Assembly (NCBI GenBank): GCA_964577175.1
Contig: CAZNYC010000012.1
Span: 1-48,758 of the forward strand
Length of the DNA stretch: 48,758 nt
Direction of reading: 5' to 3'
Origin: BS750m-G62 sp964577175
GTDB taxonomy: Bacteria > Planctomycetota > Phycisphaerae > FEN-1346
Shown here: positions 8,022-16,661 of the stretch, in pieces
How the letters are laid out: each line of letters starts with the position of its first letter
Position numbering within the stretch: position 1 is the first letter of the stretch
Program-made: the position numbers and the translations under genes
Notes under the pieces: model-generated
Database searches by the model: none
What the model saw: the letters and a program-made list of their open reading frames with translations, nothing else
What the model was told of the DNA's origin: nothing

Positions 8022-9725
8022 ATGGACCTACTCATCCGCATCGCCGGCGAGGCCGGCCAGGGCGTCCAGACGACCGGCAACCTGCTCGTCTCGGCCTTCG
8101 CCGAGATGGGGCTGCACGTCTTCGCCATCAAGAGTTACATGTCGCGGATCCGCGGCGGGTTGAACTGGTTCGACGTCCGCATCGGCGACGCTGCGCTCTA
8201 CGCCGGCCGCGAGGAGGCCGACGTCCTCGTCGCCCTCACCGATGAGGCCCTCGACACCCTCCAGCCGCACGTGACCGACGGCGGCGCGGTCCTCTTCGAC
8301 GCCGACCCGGACGACGAGGACGCCGACGCCCCCGAGGGGTGCCTGTGCATCCCCCTGACGGATATCGCGAAGGAGACGGGCGGCTCGGCCGTCATGGCGA
8401 ACGCCGTGGCCGCCGGGGCCGTCTTCGCCCTGCTCGAGTACGACCTGTCGGCCCTGACGGACTACTTCAGCACCGCGTTCAAGAAGAAGGGCGAGGAGAC
8501 GATCGAGGCGAACACCACGTGCGCCGAGGCGGGGGCCGAGCGCGTGGGCGATGCGGCCGGCTCCGTCGACGCCCCCCAGCCGGAGGGCGAGGCCGTCTCC
8601 ATCGCGGGCGGCACGGACGCGGTGGGCCTGGCGGCGGCGACGGCCGGCGTCAAGTTCGCCAACGCCTACCCGATGACGCCCGCCACCGGCGTCCTGACGT
8701 ATCTGGCGGGCGTCGACGAACAGTACGGCATGGTGGTCGAGCAGGCCGAGGACGAAATCGCCGCCGTCAACATGGTCTGCGGGGCCACGTACGCCGGCGT
8801 CCCCGCGCTGACGATGACCTCCGGCGGCGGGTTCGCCCTGATGGCCGAGGGCCTGAGCCTCGCGGGCATCCTCGAACTGCCGCTCGTCATCGTCCTGGCC
8901 CAGCGTCCGGGCCCGGCCACGGGCCTGCCGACGCGGACGGCCCAGCAGGACCTGTTGTTCGCCCTGCACGCGGGGCACGGCGAGTTTCCGCGGGCCGTCT
9001 TCGCCCCCGGCACGCCGGAGCAGGCGTACGACCTCACGCGCCGGGCCCTGGAGACCGCCCACAAGTATCAGGCCCCCGTCCTTTTGATGACCGACCAGTA
9101 CCTGGCGGACCTCGTGATGGACACCCCGCCGCTGGACGACTCGGTCCGCCCGATCGACCGTTACATCGTCACGGATGCCGGCGCGGACTACGTCCGCTAC
9201 GCCGTGACGGACGACGGCATCTCGCCGCGCGCCGTGCCCGGCGGCGAGGCGATGGTCGTCGTCGATTCCGACGTCCACACCGAGGACGGGCACATCACCG
9301 AGGACCTGGAAGCGCACCTGCGGCTCCAGGAGAAACGGATGCGGAAACTCGAGGGCATGCGGGCCGAGGCCCTCCCCCCCGACCGGTACGGCCCCGAGGA
9401 CGCCGACCACCTGCTCCTCTGCTGGGGCTCGACCTGGGGCCCCTGCCGGGAGGCGGTCGACATGCTCAACGAGAACGGCGGCCGCGCGGCCATGCTCCAC
9501 TTCCCGCAGGTCTGGCCGCTGGATGCCGATGCGGTGAAGAAGGCCGTCGGCTCCGGCGGCGACGAGGGCGGCCCGGACCGCATCACGGTCGTCGAGGGGA
9601 ACCAGACGGGCCAGTTCCGGACGGTCCTCTCCGAGGCGGGCATCGCGCTGGAGGCCGAGTCCCTCACCAAATACGACGGGCTGCCCTTCACGGCCGCCGA
9701 CATCGTGGAAAGGATACAGACGTGA
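8022..9725 (+). CDS. 2-oxoacid:ferredoxin oxidoreductase, fused gamma-alpha subunit
   Basis: A 567-residue subunit with two domains in the order seen in KorA/VorA-type fusions. Residues 1-190 are the gamma domain (IAGEAGQGVQTTGN, SYMSRIRGG), which handles CoA/2-oxoacid binding. From about 195 on comes the pyrimidine-binding alpha domain (AYPMTPAT, QAEDEIAAVNM, TSGGGFALMAEG). With the beta subunit it oxidatively decarboxylates a 2-oxoacid to acyl-CoA, reducing ferredoxin, or runs in reverse. 2-Oxoglutarate or branched-chain 2-oxoacids are likeliest, but the sequence alone does not decide this. The ATG at 8022 follows GAGGAGAG. The open frame from 7899 is repeat A2. The stop overlaps the next start by 4 bases (GTGA). 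Confidence 0.92.
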   Translation: MDLLIRIAGEAGQGVQTTGNLLVSAFAEMGLHVFAIKSYMSRIRGGLNWFDVRIGDAALYAGREEADVLVALTDEALDTLQPHVTDGGAVLFDADPDDEDADAPEGCLCIPLTDIAKETGGSAVMANAVAAGAVFALLEYDLSALTDYFSTAFKKKGEETIEANTTCAEAGAERVGDAAGSVDAPQPEGEAVSIAGGTDAVGLAAATAGVKFANAYPMTPATGVLTYLAGVDEQYGMVVEQAEDEIAAVNMVCGATYAGVPALTMTSGGGFALMAEGLSLAGILELPLVIVLAQRPGPATGLPTRTAQQDLLFALHAGHGEFPRAVFAPGTPEQAYDLTRRALETAHKYQAPVLLMTDQYLADLVMDTPPLDDSVRPIDRYIVTDAGADYVRYAVTDDGISPRAVPGGEAMVVVDSDVHTEDGHITEDLEAHLRLQEKRMRKLEGMRAEALPPDRYGPEDADHLLLCWGSTWGPCREAVDMLNENGGRAAMLHFPQVWPLDADAVKKAVGSGGDEGGPDRITVVEGNQTGQFRTVLSEAGIALEAESLTKYDGLPFTAADIVERIQT

Positions 9726-10543
9726 TCAATCCTCCGAGCGACAACCAACCGGCGTGGTGCCCGGGGTGCGGCAACTTCCCGATCCTGAAGACGCTGGACG
9801 AGGCCATCGACGAGGCCGGCAGTGACCGGCGGCGGCTCGTGCTCGTCTCGGGCATCGGGCAGGCGGCCAAACTGCCCCACTACACGCGGGCGAACGTCTT
9901 CAACGGCCTCCACGGACGGGCCCTGCCCGCCGCCACCGGCATCAAACTCGCCAATCACGACCTGGAGGTCGTCGTCACGAGCGGCGACGGCGACATGTAC
10001 GGCGAGGGCGGGAACCACCTGCTCCACGCGTTCCGCCGGAACATCGGCGTCAAACTCTTCGTCCACAACAACCAGGTGTACGGGCTGACGAAGGGCCAGG
10101 CCTCGCCCACGTCCGACCCGGGGTTCGTGACGAAGGTGCAGCGGCACGGCGTGATGCTGGCGCCCGTGCGGCCGCTGGCGCTGGCGGTGATCGAGGATTG
10201 CTCGCTTGTGATGCGGTCCACGGCGACGGACCGCGAACACCTGAAGGCCATGATGGTCGAGGCGCTCCAGCACACCGGCGGGACGGTGCTGCTGGACATT
10301 CTCCAGCCGTGCGTCACGTTCAATGACCGCAATACGTACAAGTGGTACAAGGAACGCGTGCAGCCGGTGCCGGACGACCACGACCCGACGGACTTCGAGG
10401 CGGCGATGCGGCTGGCGATGCAGTGGGGGGACGAGATCCCGATCGGCGTCATCTACCGCTCCGGCCGCGAGAGTTTCGAGTCCCGCCAGCCGGCGCTCGC
10501 CGGCGGGACGCTCGTGGAGCAGTTCGAGGAGGCGGCCACGTAG
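9722..10543 (+). CDS. 2-oxoacid:ferredoxin oxidoreductase, beta (TPP-binding) subunit
   Basis: A 273-residue catalytic partner of the preceding gene, translationally coupled through a GTGA overlap at 9722. It binds thiamine diphosphate through GDGDMYGEGGNH starting at residue 88 and begins with WCPGCGN, where C13 and C16 are the first cysteines expected to ligate a [4Fe-4S] cluster. The length and order match KorB-type beta subunits (~270-290). The electrons go to ferredoxin. No separate delta (2x[4Fe-4S]) subunit follows in this operon, as in other two-subunit enzymes of this class. Confidence 0.93.
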   Translation: MINPPSDNQPAWCPGCGNFPILKTLDEAIDEAGSDRRRLVLVSGIGQAAKLPHYTRANVFNGLHGRALPAATGIKLANHDLEVVVTSGDGDMYGEGGNHLLHAFRRNIGVKLFVHNNQVYGLTKGQASPTSDPGFVTKVQRHGVMLAPVRPLALAVIEDCSLVMRSTATDREHLKAMMVEALQHTGGTVLLDILQPCVTFNDRNTYKWYKERVQPVPDDHDPTDFEAAMRLAMQWGDEIPIGVIYRSGRESFESRQPALAGGTLVEQFEEAAT

Positions 10544-10578
10544 GCCGCGGCGTGCCGCTACCACGTAGGCCGCGGCGG
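10536..10578 (+). repeat. Short tandem duplication at the end of the beta-subunit gene
   Basis: CCACGTAGGCCGCGGCG occurs at 10536 and again at 10561, with a 25-base period. The first copy contains the TAG stop codon of the beta-subunit gene. Confidence 0.7.
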
Positions 10579-10617
10579 GCCGCGGCCATGAGCCTTCGAG
10601 CCGCGACCCCCTTGCGC

Positions 10618-10806
10618 TGTCATCCTGAGAGGTTGTGACTTTATTGGGCTTCGGCTCTTGGGACCGAAGTTTTCGAGGGCGTCGGGGCGGTTCGTTGAGC
10701 CACGCAGCAATAAAGTCACAAACTCTGAGCGCAGCGAAGGCTCTCGCCGTGCGAAAGGCGACAAGGCGAGATTCTTCGTCGGCCTTGCGGCCTCCTCAGA
10801 ATGACA
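10618..10806. repeat. Family B palindromic repeat, copy B2, split by a family C element
   Basis: TGTCATCCTGAG begins the element and CGCAGCGAAGG...TCTCGCCGTGCG...GGCGAGATTCTTC...CTCAGAATGACA completes it. It is interrupted after CTGAG by a 95-bp family C insertion (10630-10724). With A3 it fills most of the 332-bp gap between the convergent genes on either side. Confidence 0.85.
10630..10724 (+). mobile_element. Family C, 95-bp MITE-like element, copy C1
   Basis: The ends GTTGTGACTTTATTG and CAATAAAGTCACAA are inverted over about 14-15 bases. The flanks are a 5-bp direct repeat CTGAG (10625-10629 and 10725-10729). It codes for nothing. It is about 92/95 identical to C2 (reverse complement) at 16781-16875, with the same length and the same insertion point inside family B. 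This is the structure of a non-autonomous element mobilised by a transposase in trans. Confidence 0.8.
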
Positions 10807-10829
10807 TTCGCAGGGGAATTCCCATCTCA

Positions 10830-10860
10830 GCGCGGCAGGCCGGGAGGCCCGCCGCGCGGC
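10830..10860. repeat. Family A palindromic repeat, copy A3 (short)
   Basis: AGCGCGGCAGGCCGGGAGGCCCGCCGCGC: a single short palindrome resembling one arm pair of family A, next to the stop codon of the outer-membrane gene. Confidence 0.5.
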
Positions 10861-10875
10861 ACATCTCCCGTACGG

Positions 10876-12462
10876 TCAGAAACTGTACCGCGTCCCGAAA
10901 TACAGGTTCGTGTTGTCCTCGAACTGCCCGAAGAACGTGTGGTCGTGGTTGCCGAAGAAGACGTTCGCCCCCATCTCCACGCGCCATTGGTCCGTCACCT
11001 TGTACGCGACGCGGGGACGCATGTACGCGTCCTCATCCGTCGGCGAGTAGAAGGTGAAGACCGAGAGTTCCAGGTTCTGGTTCAAGAGGAGTTTCGTGAG
11101 GCGCAGCGTCACGACGTGCCGGCAGCGGTTTTCGTCCGGGATGAACCGCGGCCGGGCAACCTCCCACGCGTCGTGGTCGAGGCGCGTCTCCACGTAGTAC
11201 TGGACGCCGACGGTGAAGTCGCGGGCGATGCGTTCCAGGTCCTGCTCGTAGCCGGCGAGCAGCCGCACCTGGCTGTTCGGCGTGAACGGGTCGCGGCCGG
11301 AGCGGTCCTCCATCGAATCGTAGTACGACACCTCCAGGTTGCCGATGCCGTCGGCCACCGGCCCGCGGACGCTGGCCCCGTAGGCCGCCAGGCGCGGATG
11401 GCGGGCCCGCAGCGTCCGGCGGTCGATACCCTCCGGGCTCTTCCAGAAGCCATAGTAGCCGTAGAGGGCCACTTCGTAGGCGCCGACGTACCGGTAGGCG
11501 CGGGCGGCGAATTCGTCGTCGTCGAACCAGTCGTCGCGCTCGATGGGATCGACGACGGCGTCCTCGCCGGCCCGCCGGCCCAGCAGCGGATCGAAGAACG
11601 ACACGTATCGCCCGTCGATGAAACGGTCGGCGTCGAAGCGAGGCACGTACGCCAGGTCGAGGTTCGCCAGGTCCGAGAACAGGCTGACCTTCACGGCATC
11701 GGTCGGGGCCTTCAGGTACTCGACGTCGCGGCCGATGAGGAACGAGTTCCAGTCCTTCGGGAAGAGGTCGTTCAGGAACAGCAGGTCACCCGTGCCCCAG
11801 GTCAGGACTTGGCGGCCGACCTTCACGTCCATGAAGTCCGTGGGCCGGAAGGCGGCGTACGCCTCGCGGAGGTCGAACAGGCCGCGCCCCTCCTCCATGA
11901 AGACGCGGTGCTCGCTGGCGCTCATGTCGTAGAGGAAGTCGGCGGTGAGGTGGAGCGTGAGGCCCTCCTCGAAGACCTTCTCGAGTTCGAGTTGCAGGCG
12001 CGACTCGCCGAGCGAATGGTCGTCCTCGTAAGGGTCCTCCTGGAGCCGCAGGCCGCCGCGGAGGTCGAAGAAGCCGGTCAGGTCGAACGGGAGTCGGTCG
12101 GCGAGTGGCTTCGGCTGCTCGGTTTCCTCCTCGCCGTCCGGCGGCTCGGTTTCGCCGAGGCCTTCGGGGAGGGCGGGCTCGGCACCCTTCCCTTCCGCCT
12201 CGCCGCCCAGGCCTTCGGGCAGGGCCGGCTCCGCGTCGCCCTTCTCTTTCGTCTCGCCGCCGAGACCTTCGGGCAGCGGGGGGTCCGTGCTGTCATTCTG
12301 AGCGAGCACCGCGAGCGAAGAATCTCGCCTTGGCCCTTCGACGGCCAAAGACCACGGCGAGATTCTTCGTCGCCCTTCGGGCTCCTCAGAATGACATTCG
12401 CCGGCACCCGTCGCCCCGACAAGCACGAGGGCGAGCAGCAAGGCCACGGCAGCCTCACGCAA
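10876..12462 (-). CDS. Outer-membrane beta-barrel protein (DUF1302-like) with a repeat-derived segment
   Basis: An outer-membrane protein of about 528 residues. From DLTGFFDLRGG onward it shows alternating amphipathic strands, a 'VGRQ.LTWGTGD.LFLND.F' core (with intervening residues) and a terminal aromatic residue (FGTRYSF), as in DUF1302/porin-like barrels often found beside MMPL transporters and LolA-like proteins. The mature N-terminus first carries about 35 residues encoded by family B repeat B4, then three copies of a PxLPEGLGxE peptide. The start is uncertain. The TTG at 12462 gives a compact signal peptide (REAAVALLLALVLVGATGAG) but lacks a clear ribosome-binding site. A GTG at 12633, 8 bases after the upstream stop, is in frame but would translate the repeat-like sequence at 12480-12570. 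Confidence 0.82.
   Translation of the reverse strand: MREAAVALLLALVLVGATGAGECHSEEPEGRRRISPWSLAVEGPRRDSSLAVLAQNDSTDPPLPEGLGGETKEKGDAEPALPEGLGGEAEGKGAEPALPEGLGETEPPDGEEETEQPKPLADRLPFDLTGFFDLRGGLRLQEDPYEDDHSLGESRLQLELEKVFEEGLTLHLTADFLYDMSASEHRVFMEEGRGLFDLREAYAAFRPTDFMDVKVGRQVLTWGTGDLLFLNDLFPKDWNSFLIGRDVEYLKAPTDAVKVSLFSDLANLDLAYVPRFDADRFIDGRYVSFFDPLLGRRAGEDAVVDPIERDDWFDDDEFAARAYRYVGAYEVALYGYYGFWKSPEGIDRRTLRARHPRLAAYGASVRGPVADGIGNLEVSYYDSMEDRSGRDPFTPNSQVRLLAGYEQDLERIARDFTVGVQYYVETRLDHDAWEVARPRFIPDENRCRHVVTLRLTKLLLNQNLELSVFTFYSPTDEDAYMRPRVAYKVTDQWRVEMGANVFFGNHDHTFFGQFEDNTNLYFGTRYSF
12291..12396. repeat. Family B palindromic repeat, copy B4, inside a coding region
   Basis: TGTCATTCTGAGCGAG...GAAGAATCTCGCC...GGCGAGATTCTTC...CTCAGAATGACA, a complete element lying wholly within the outer-membrane gene just after its signal sequence. 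In the gene's frame it is stop-free and reads from CHSEEPEGRR to LAVLAQND. Confidence 0.88.
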
Positions 12463-12477
12463 AGACGCCGCAAAGCA

Positions 12478-12570
12478 GAATGCCAAATGACAGATAATAG
12501 ATGATAAACCGCCGTTCCCACAGGCCGCAGGCCTGATTTGGCATTTAAGATCTGGCATTTGACATTCCCT
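12478..12570. repeat. Inverted 'TGCCAAATGACAGAT' repeat
   Basis: AATGCCAAATGACAGATAATAGATGATAAACC is mirrored in part by GATTTGGCATTTAAGATCTGGCATTTGACATT. It is the AT-richest stretch of the neighbourhood and sits between the LolA-like gene and the likely start of the outer-membrane gene. It looks intergenic, which favours the downstream TTG start. Confidence 0.5.
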
Positions 12571-12640
12571 GCCCGTCGCGTGCCACGGCGGATGAGGATA
12601 TCCGGCCGCTTCCGCGGCCGGCTCGAACAGCACCCGCCAC

Positions 12641-13483
12641 TCACTTCAGGTGTTGGCGCGGCGGCTGGCGGAGGTACCGTTCCGTGAAAATGTCCTTCGG
12701 CAGCCCCACGTTGTACCCGACGCCGGAGTACTCCATGACCGTCTCGCCGCCGATCTTCGTCTCCGTCATCTTCGCCTTCGTCACCGTCGGGAAACCGTCG
12801 ATGGTCTCCACCTTCAGGGCCTGGTACGTCCGGTACGCCTCGCCCTGGGCGTCAACATACTCGATCTTGACGGGGATGAAAGACTTCCGGTGGATCCACA
12901 TCTTGTAGGACGCGAACTCCACGAGGTCCTTGTCCTTCGGCGTGTTCTTCAGGACGTAATACGTGTCGGTCGTCTCGACGAGTTCGTGCTCGTCCAGGGT
13001 GGTCACGCGGCCGGAGACGTCCTCGTAGACGAAGTGCGAGCCGACGAAACTCGTCCGCTTGTCGCTGGCGGCGATGCGCTTCACCAAATCGAGGGCCGGG
13101 AGGTACAGCCACCGGTCGTCGTCGCGGTCGAGGTGCTTGTGGACCATGAAGACCATCTTGTTGACGTCGGCCGGCCGGCTGAAGTAGACGTAGAACCGCT
13201 GCTCGCCGGTGAACTCGGCGTCCTTGGCGTCCTCGGCCCGGTCGTCGCGGCGCAGGACGGTGAACTGGCGCGAGCGCGTCCGGCCCTGTTTGTCCGTGAT
13301 GGTCATCGCCACCTGGGCCCGGCCGTCCTTGCCCTGGTAATAGGCCGTGTAGTTCGTCTTGTCGACGATCTCCTGGACCGAGAGATCGGCCTCGGCGGCG
13401 GACGCCGGCAGCGCCGGAACCAAGGCGGCCGCCAAGGCAACGGTACCGGCCAACAGAACGGAAGCGTATGGTTGGAACGTCAT
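12641..13483 (-). CDS. Outer-membrane lipoprotein-sorting-like periplasmic protein (LolA fold)
   Basis: A 280-residue exported protein with a signal peptide of about 29 residues (cut near PASAA). The body has alternating strands (RAQVAMTITDKQGRTRSRQF, YVYFSRPADVNKMVF, WLYLPALDLVKRI, SFVGSHFVYEDVSGR) characteristic of the 'outer membrane lipoprotein-sorting protein' family, a LolA/LolB-like half-barrel that binds lipid-like ligands. A clear GGAG precedes the ATG at 13483, and that ATG overlaps the MMPL stop (ATGA, 13480-13483), so the two are coupled. The family is regularly encoded between an RND/MMPL transporter and a DUF1302 barrel, as here, and is inferred to ferry a hydrophobic cargo across the periplasm. 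Confidence 0.88.
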   Translation of the reverse strand: MTFQPYASVLLAGTVALAAALVPALPASAAEADLSVQEIVDKTNYTAYYQGKDGRAQVAMTITDKQGRTRSRQFTVLRRDDRAEDAKDAEFTGEQRFYVYFSRPADVNKMVFMVHKHLDRDDDRWLYLPALDLVKRIAASDKRTSFVGSHFVYEDVSGRVTTLDEHELVETTDTYYVLKNTPKDKDLVEFASYKMWIHRKSFIPVKIEYVDAQGEAYRTYQALKVETIDGFPTVTKAKMTETKIGGETVMEYSGVGYNVGLPKDIFTERYLRQPPRQHLK

Positions 13484-16422
13484 GATTCGTCTCCTTTCTC
13501 GGATGAGTCTTGAGCCTCGCGTCGGCACTTCTCGCGGTACGACATCAGGGCACAGAGTATCGCCAGCACGCCGACCGCGGGCAGGCTGATCCACACCAGC
13601 CTCGTCCAACCGACGCCGACCAGCCAGCCAATGTTCAATGCCACGAGCGCCACGGCCGTCGCGGCTGCCACGATGCACGTCCCGCAGTTGCACGTGATAC
13701 AGCACGCCCGCGTCTCGGGAAAGACGAGCGGCCGGAGCACGCGGATGAGCGCCGGCAGAATCAGCAGCGACGCCACCCCCGCCAGCACCAGGATCGCCGC
13801 CATGAACACCCCCACCGTCTGGTACGGCACGAGCGGCGCGGCCAGGAGCGGCAGGAACCCCACGCCCACCACCACGACGTTCCGCGTGATGGCCCGGGCG
13901 GGTTCGCCGAAGACGTGCGGCACGGCCGCCTTCCACGACCCGTGCTCGTCGCGCAGGCTCCGGCTCCGCGCCAGGAAGTGGATGGCGTAGTCCACCGCCA
14001 GCCCCAGCGTGAGGGCCGACAGCACCGCCACCGGCATGTCGTAGTCCTTCCCCACAAGGCCGATGATGCCGTAGATCATCCCCACCGTCACCGTAAGCGG
14101 GATCATGGAGAGGAGCCCCCACAGGCCCGAGCGGAACAGGATCATCATCATCAGGAGCACCACCAGGAACGATCCCAGGAACGCCGTCAGCATCCCGCGG
14201 ACCATCTTGTCCTGCCACACCACGTTGATATACGTGAGTCCGAACCAGCGGTGGGCGAGGCGCACCGGACCCTCCTGGTCCTTCATGTACCGGTCAACGG
14301 CCGCGACGACCTTCTCCATGTCGCGGTTGTCGCCGGACTTCAACTGGACCCACAGCGCGGACTTGCGGAAATGGGCCGACGGGTCCGACTCGTCCCTCGT
14401 CACGAAGTGCGCGAGGTCCTGCGGCCGGTGGCTCGACTCGTACTGGATGAGGCACTGGGCGACGGCGGCGGCCTTGTCCGGCACGCGGAAGGACTCGTCC
14501 TCGCCGCCCATCAGTTCGCGATAGACGGTCTTGACGATGTCCGTCAGCGAGTTCGACTTGCCCACGACGCCCGTCTCCAGGAGGTGGTCCTGGAGGTCGC
14601 GGATGCGGCGGAGGACCTCCGGCTGTTTGAACGTCTGGAGCGCCTGCTGCTCCTCGCCGATGACGAGGGCGGCCTGGTCCCAGGCGTCGGCCTTCTCGCC
14701 CTCGGCCTCGCCGAGGCGTTTCTCCGTGATGTCGGCAAGCCAGGCGAGCAGATCCGCCTGGGAGGCGCTTTGGACGCCGTCGGGCAACCCCTCCAACGGC
14801 ATGCCGTCGCGCGCCATGCGGGCGAGCGTCTCGAACACCTCCGGCGCGGCCGGGTAGTCGCCCTTCAGGTCATGAGCCCGGGCCCGCAGCCGGTCAGCCA
14901 ACCTTTGGGCAAAGGCCGCGATGTCCTGCTCCCCCGCGGCCGGCTCCAGTTCCAGGTACGCCATGTACGTGCCGCCGAAGTGGGCGTTCAGGACGCGGTC
15001 CGCCACGCGAATCGGGTGGTCCGCCTCGAACCATTTTGTGGGGTTATCGTTGATGCGGATGAGGCTGATGCCGTACGCCGCCAAGGCCACCGCCACGCCC
15101 GTCGCCACCAGGAGGAGCGGCGCGAAGCGGTACGTCCCCCGCCCCACGGCACGGAGGAATCGCGAGATGGGCGTCCGCGAGTGGGCCTCCTCCTCGCTCT
15201 TCTTCAGGCCGAAGTTCGCCAGGTACCGTTCCGGGATGAACATGATCGTGGCCGGGATGAACGTGATCGTCAGGCCCCACGCCACCATCACGCCCAGCGC
15301 CACGAACGCGCCGAACACCTGCACCGGCGGGATGGGCGTCAGGGCGAGCGAGGCGAACCCCGCCGACGTCGTCAGCGACGTGAACAGCATCGGGGCGAAG
15401 AGCGTCTCCATGACCCGCACGATCGTCTGCCGGCGGTCGCGCGTCTCCTGGTACCGGTCGAAGAACTCCGACAGGATGTGAATCGAATCGAGCACGGCGA
15501 TGGGCATGATGAAGATCGGGATCATCGAACTCATGATGTGGATCGTCTGGCCCGTCGCCACCAGCAGGCCCATCGTCCAGATGACCGAAACAAGAGCCAG
15601 GATGAGCGGCTGGATGATGAGCAGGAACTTCCGGAAGAACACGAACAGCAGGATGAAGATGACCAGCATCGCCAGCGGCGCACTGATCGCCATCTGTTTG
15701 AACATCTCGACGCCGAAGGTGTCCTCGGCCACGGGCAGGCCCGTGATGTGCCAGTCCTCCGGGCCGCCGAACCCCGCGATCTTCTCTTCCAGCGCCGTCG
15801 CGACGCGGTGCGCCAGGTCCTTGCGCGTCAGCGGCAGGTACAGGGCCAGCGCCTTGCCGTCGTCGGAGACGAGCGTGCCGTCGAGGAACGGGATGTCGCG
15901 GGCCTTGGCGCGGACGGCCTCGGCCTCTTCCTGCGTCTCGGGCGGCCGGGGCATGAGCCACTCAAAGCGCACCGTGCCGAGCCCCGCCTGCTCGATGTTG
16001 TCGACCGTGGACGGGGCGATGACGTCCGCCGCCACCACGCCCTCCTTCGTGTCCGGGTCGTCCTCGGTCGGCCATCGAAGGGTCTTGGCGAACTCCGTCA
16101 GGTCGTACACCCGCCGCAGCGAGTCCGGGTTGAACACGCCCTCGGCGTGCGCGTCGTTCACCACGCCCACGACGACCATGTCGTACAGCGAGAACGTCCG
16201 CTTCATCCGGTCGTGGAAGACGCGGACCGGCTCGTCCTCGCGCAGCATGTTCTCGGGGTCGGTGTCGACCTTGACGGCATGGAGAAACGGCAGCGCGTCC
16301 GGCCAGAGGCTGGGCGCGCCGGCCAGGACGATCAGCGCCACCGACACCAGGGCCACGACGCCCGTCACCAGGACGGGGCGGTCCACCGCCACCGCCGTCA
16401 GGCTTGCCCCCGCCTTGGTCAT
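13480..16422 (-). CDS. MMPL/RND-superfamily transporter with Cys-rich C-terminal extension
   Basis: A 980-residue inner-membrane transporter. It has TM1 near residues 15-38, a large periplasmic loop, a block of helices around 235-420 with a sterol-sensing-like core (DSIHILSEFFDRYQ), a second periplasmic loop (~460-730) and a second helix block (~740-880, LGLAVDYAIHFLARSRS). This duplicated layout is the MMPL/HpnN type that extracts lipids or hydrophobic molecules using the proton gradient. After the usual last helix comes an extra module: CCITCNCGTC at 907-916 followed by two more hydrophobic helices. Five cysteines in ten residues suggest a metal or redox site. The start overlaps the ferredoxin stop by 4 bases (ATGA), which supports a functional link. 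Confidence 0.92.
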   Translation of the reverse strand: MTKAGASLTAVAVDRPVLVTGVVALVSVALIVLAGAPSLWPDALPFLHAVKVDTDPENMLREDEPVRVFHDRMKRTFSLYDMVVVGVVNDAHAEGVFNPDSLRRVYDLTEFAKTLRWPTEDDPDTKEGVVAADVIAPSTVDNIEQAGLGTVRFEWLMPRPPETQEEAEAVRAKARDIPFLDGTLVSDDGKALALYLPLTRKDLAHRVATALEEKIAGFGGPEDWHITGLPVAEDTFGVEMFKQMAISAPLAMLVIFILLFVFFRKFLLIIQPLILALVSVIWTMGLLVATGQTIHIMSSMIPIFIMPIAVLDSIHILSEFFDRYQETRDRRQTIVRVMETLFAPMLFTSLTTSAGFASLALTPIPPVQVFGAFVALGVMVAWGLTITFIPATIMFIPERYLANFGLKKSEEEAHSRTPISRFLRAVGRGTYRFAPLLLVATGVAVALAAYGISLIRINDNPTKWFEADHPIRVADRVLNAHFGGTYMAYLELEPAAGEQDIAAFAQRLADRLRARAHDLKGDYPAAPEVFETLARMARDGMPLEGLPDGVQSASQADLLAWLADITEKRLGEAEGEKADAWDQAALVIGEEQQALQTFKQPEVLRRIRDLQDHLLETGVVGKSNSLTDIVKTVYRELMGGEDESFRVPDKAAAVAQCLIQYESSHRPQDLAHFVTRDESDPSAHFRKSALWVQLKSGDNRDMEKVVAAVDRYMKDQEGPVRLAHRWFGLTYINVVWQDKMVRGMLTAFLGSFLVVLLMMMILFRSGLWGLLSMIPLTVTVGMIYGIIGLVGKDYDMPVAVLSALTLGLAVDYAIHFLARSRSLRDEHGSWKAAVPHVFGEPARAITRNVVVVGVGFLPLLAAPLVPYQTVGVFMAAILVLAGVASLLILPALIRVLRPLVFPETRACCITCNCGTCIVAAATAVALVALNIGWLVGVGWTRLVWISLPAVGVLAILCALMSYREKCRREAQDSSEKGDES

Positions 16423-16661
16423 CGCCGGACCTCCTCACGCGCGGGACCGCGGCGCATCGCGCCCGTCGGACACGCGTCGATACACAGGCCGCAGTCCCGG
16501 CACCGGACGGTGTCGATGCGCATCGTGCCGTCCGGCGCCTCGCGCAGCGCGCCCCACTTGCACATGAGCCGGCATCCGCCGCATCCGATACACTCCGTCA
16601 CGTCGAGGTACACTTCGCCACCGCCCTTTCCGGTTATGGTATGCGTCCTTTGGTCTGTCAT
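16419..16661 (-). CDS. Small 2x[4Fe-4S] ferredoxin
   Basis: An 80-residue ferredoxin with two complete cluster motifs: C24, C27, C30, C34 and C54, C57, C60, C64, the second followed by Pro. It carries low-potential electrons in the cytoplasm or docks on a membrane partner. Its ATG at 16661 is the terminal ATG of a family B repeat (GGAATGACA), so the repeat supplies the start codon. A GTG at 16613 with a GGAAAGGG-type upstream sequence is a shorter alternative that keeps both clusters, and the frame is also open through the repeat to 16703. Its stop overlaps the MMPL start, so it is the first gene of a coupled ferredoxin-MMPL-LolA-like-barrel set. Confidence 0.85.
   Translation of the reverse strand: MTDQRTHTITGKGGGEVYLDVTECIGCGGCRLMCKWGALREAPDGTMRIDTVRCRDCGLCIDACPTGAMRRGPAREEVRR

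Noticed and set aside
10618..10860. A possible CRISPR array because of clustered palindromes
   Set aside because: The repeats belong to different families, are not evenly spaced, have no spacers of uniform length, and no cas gene is nearby.
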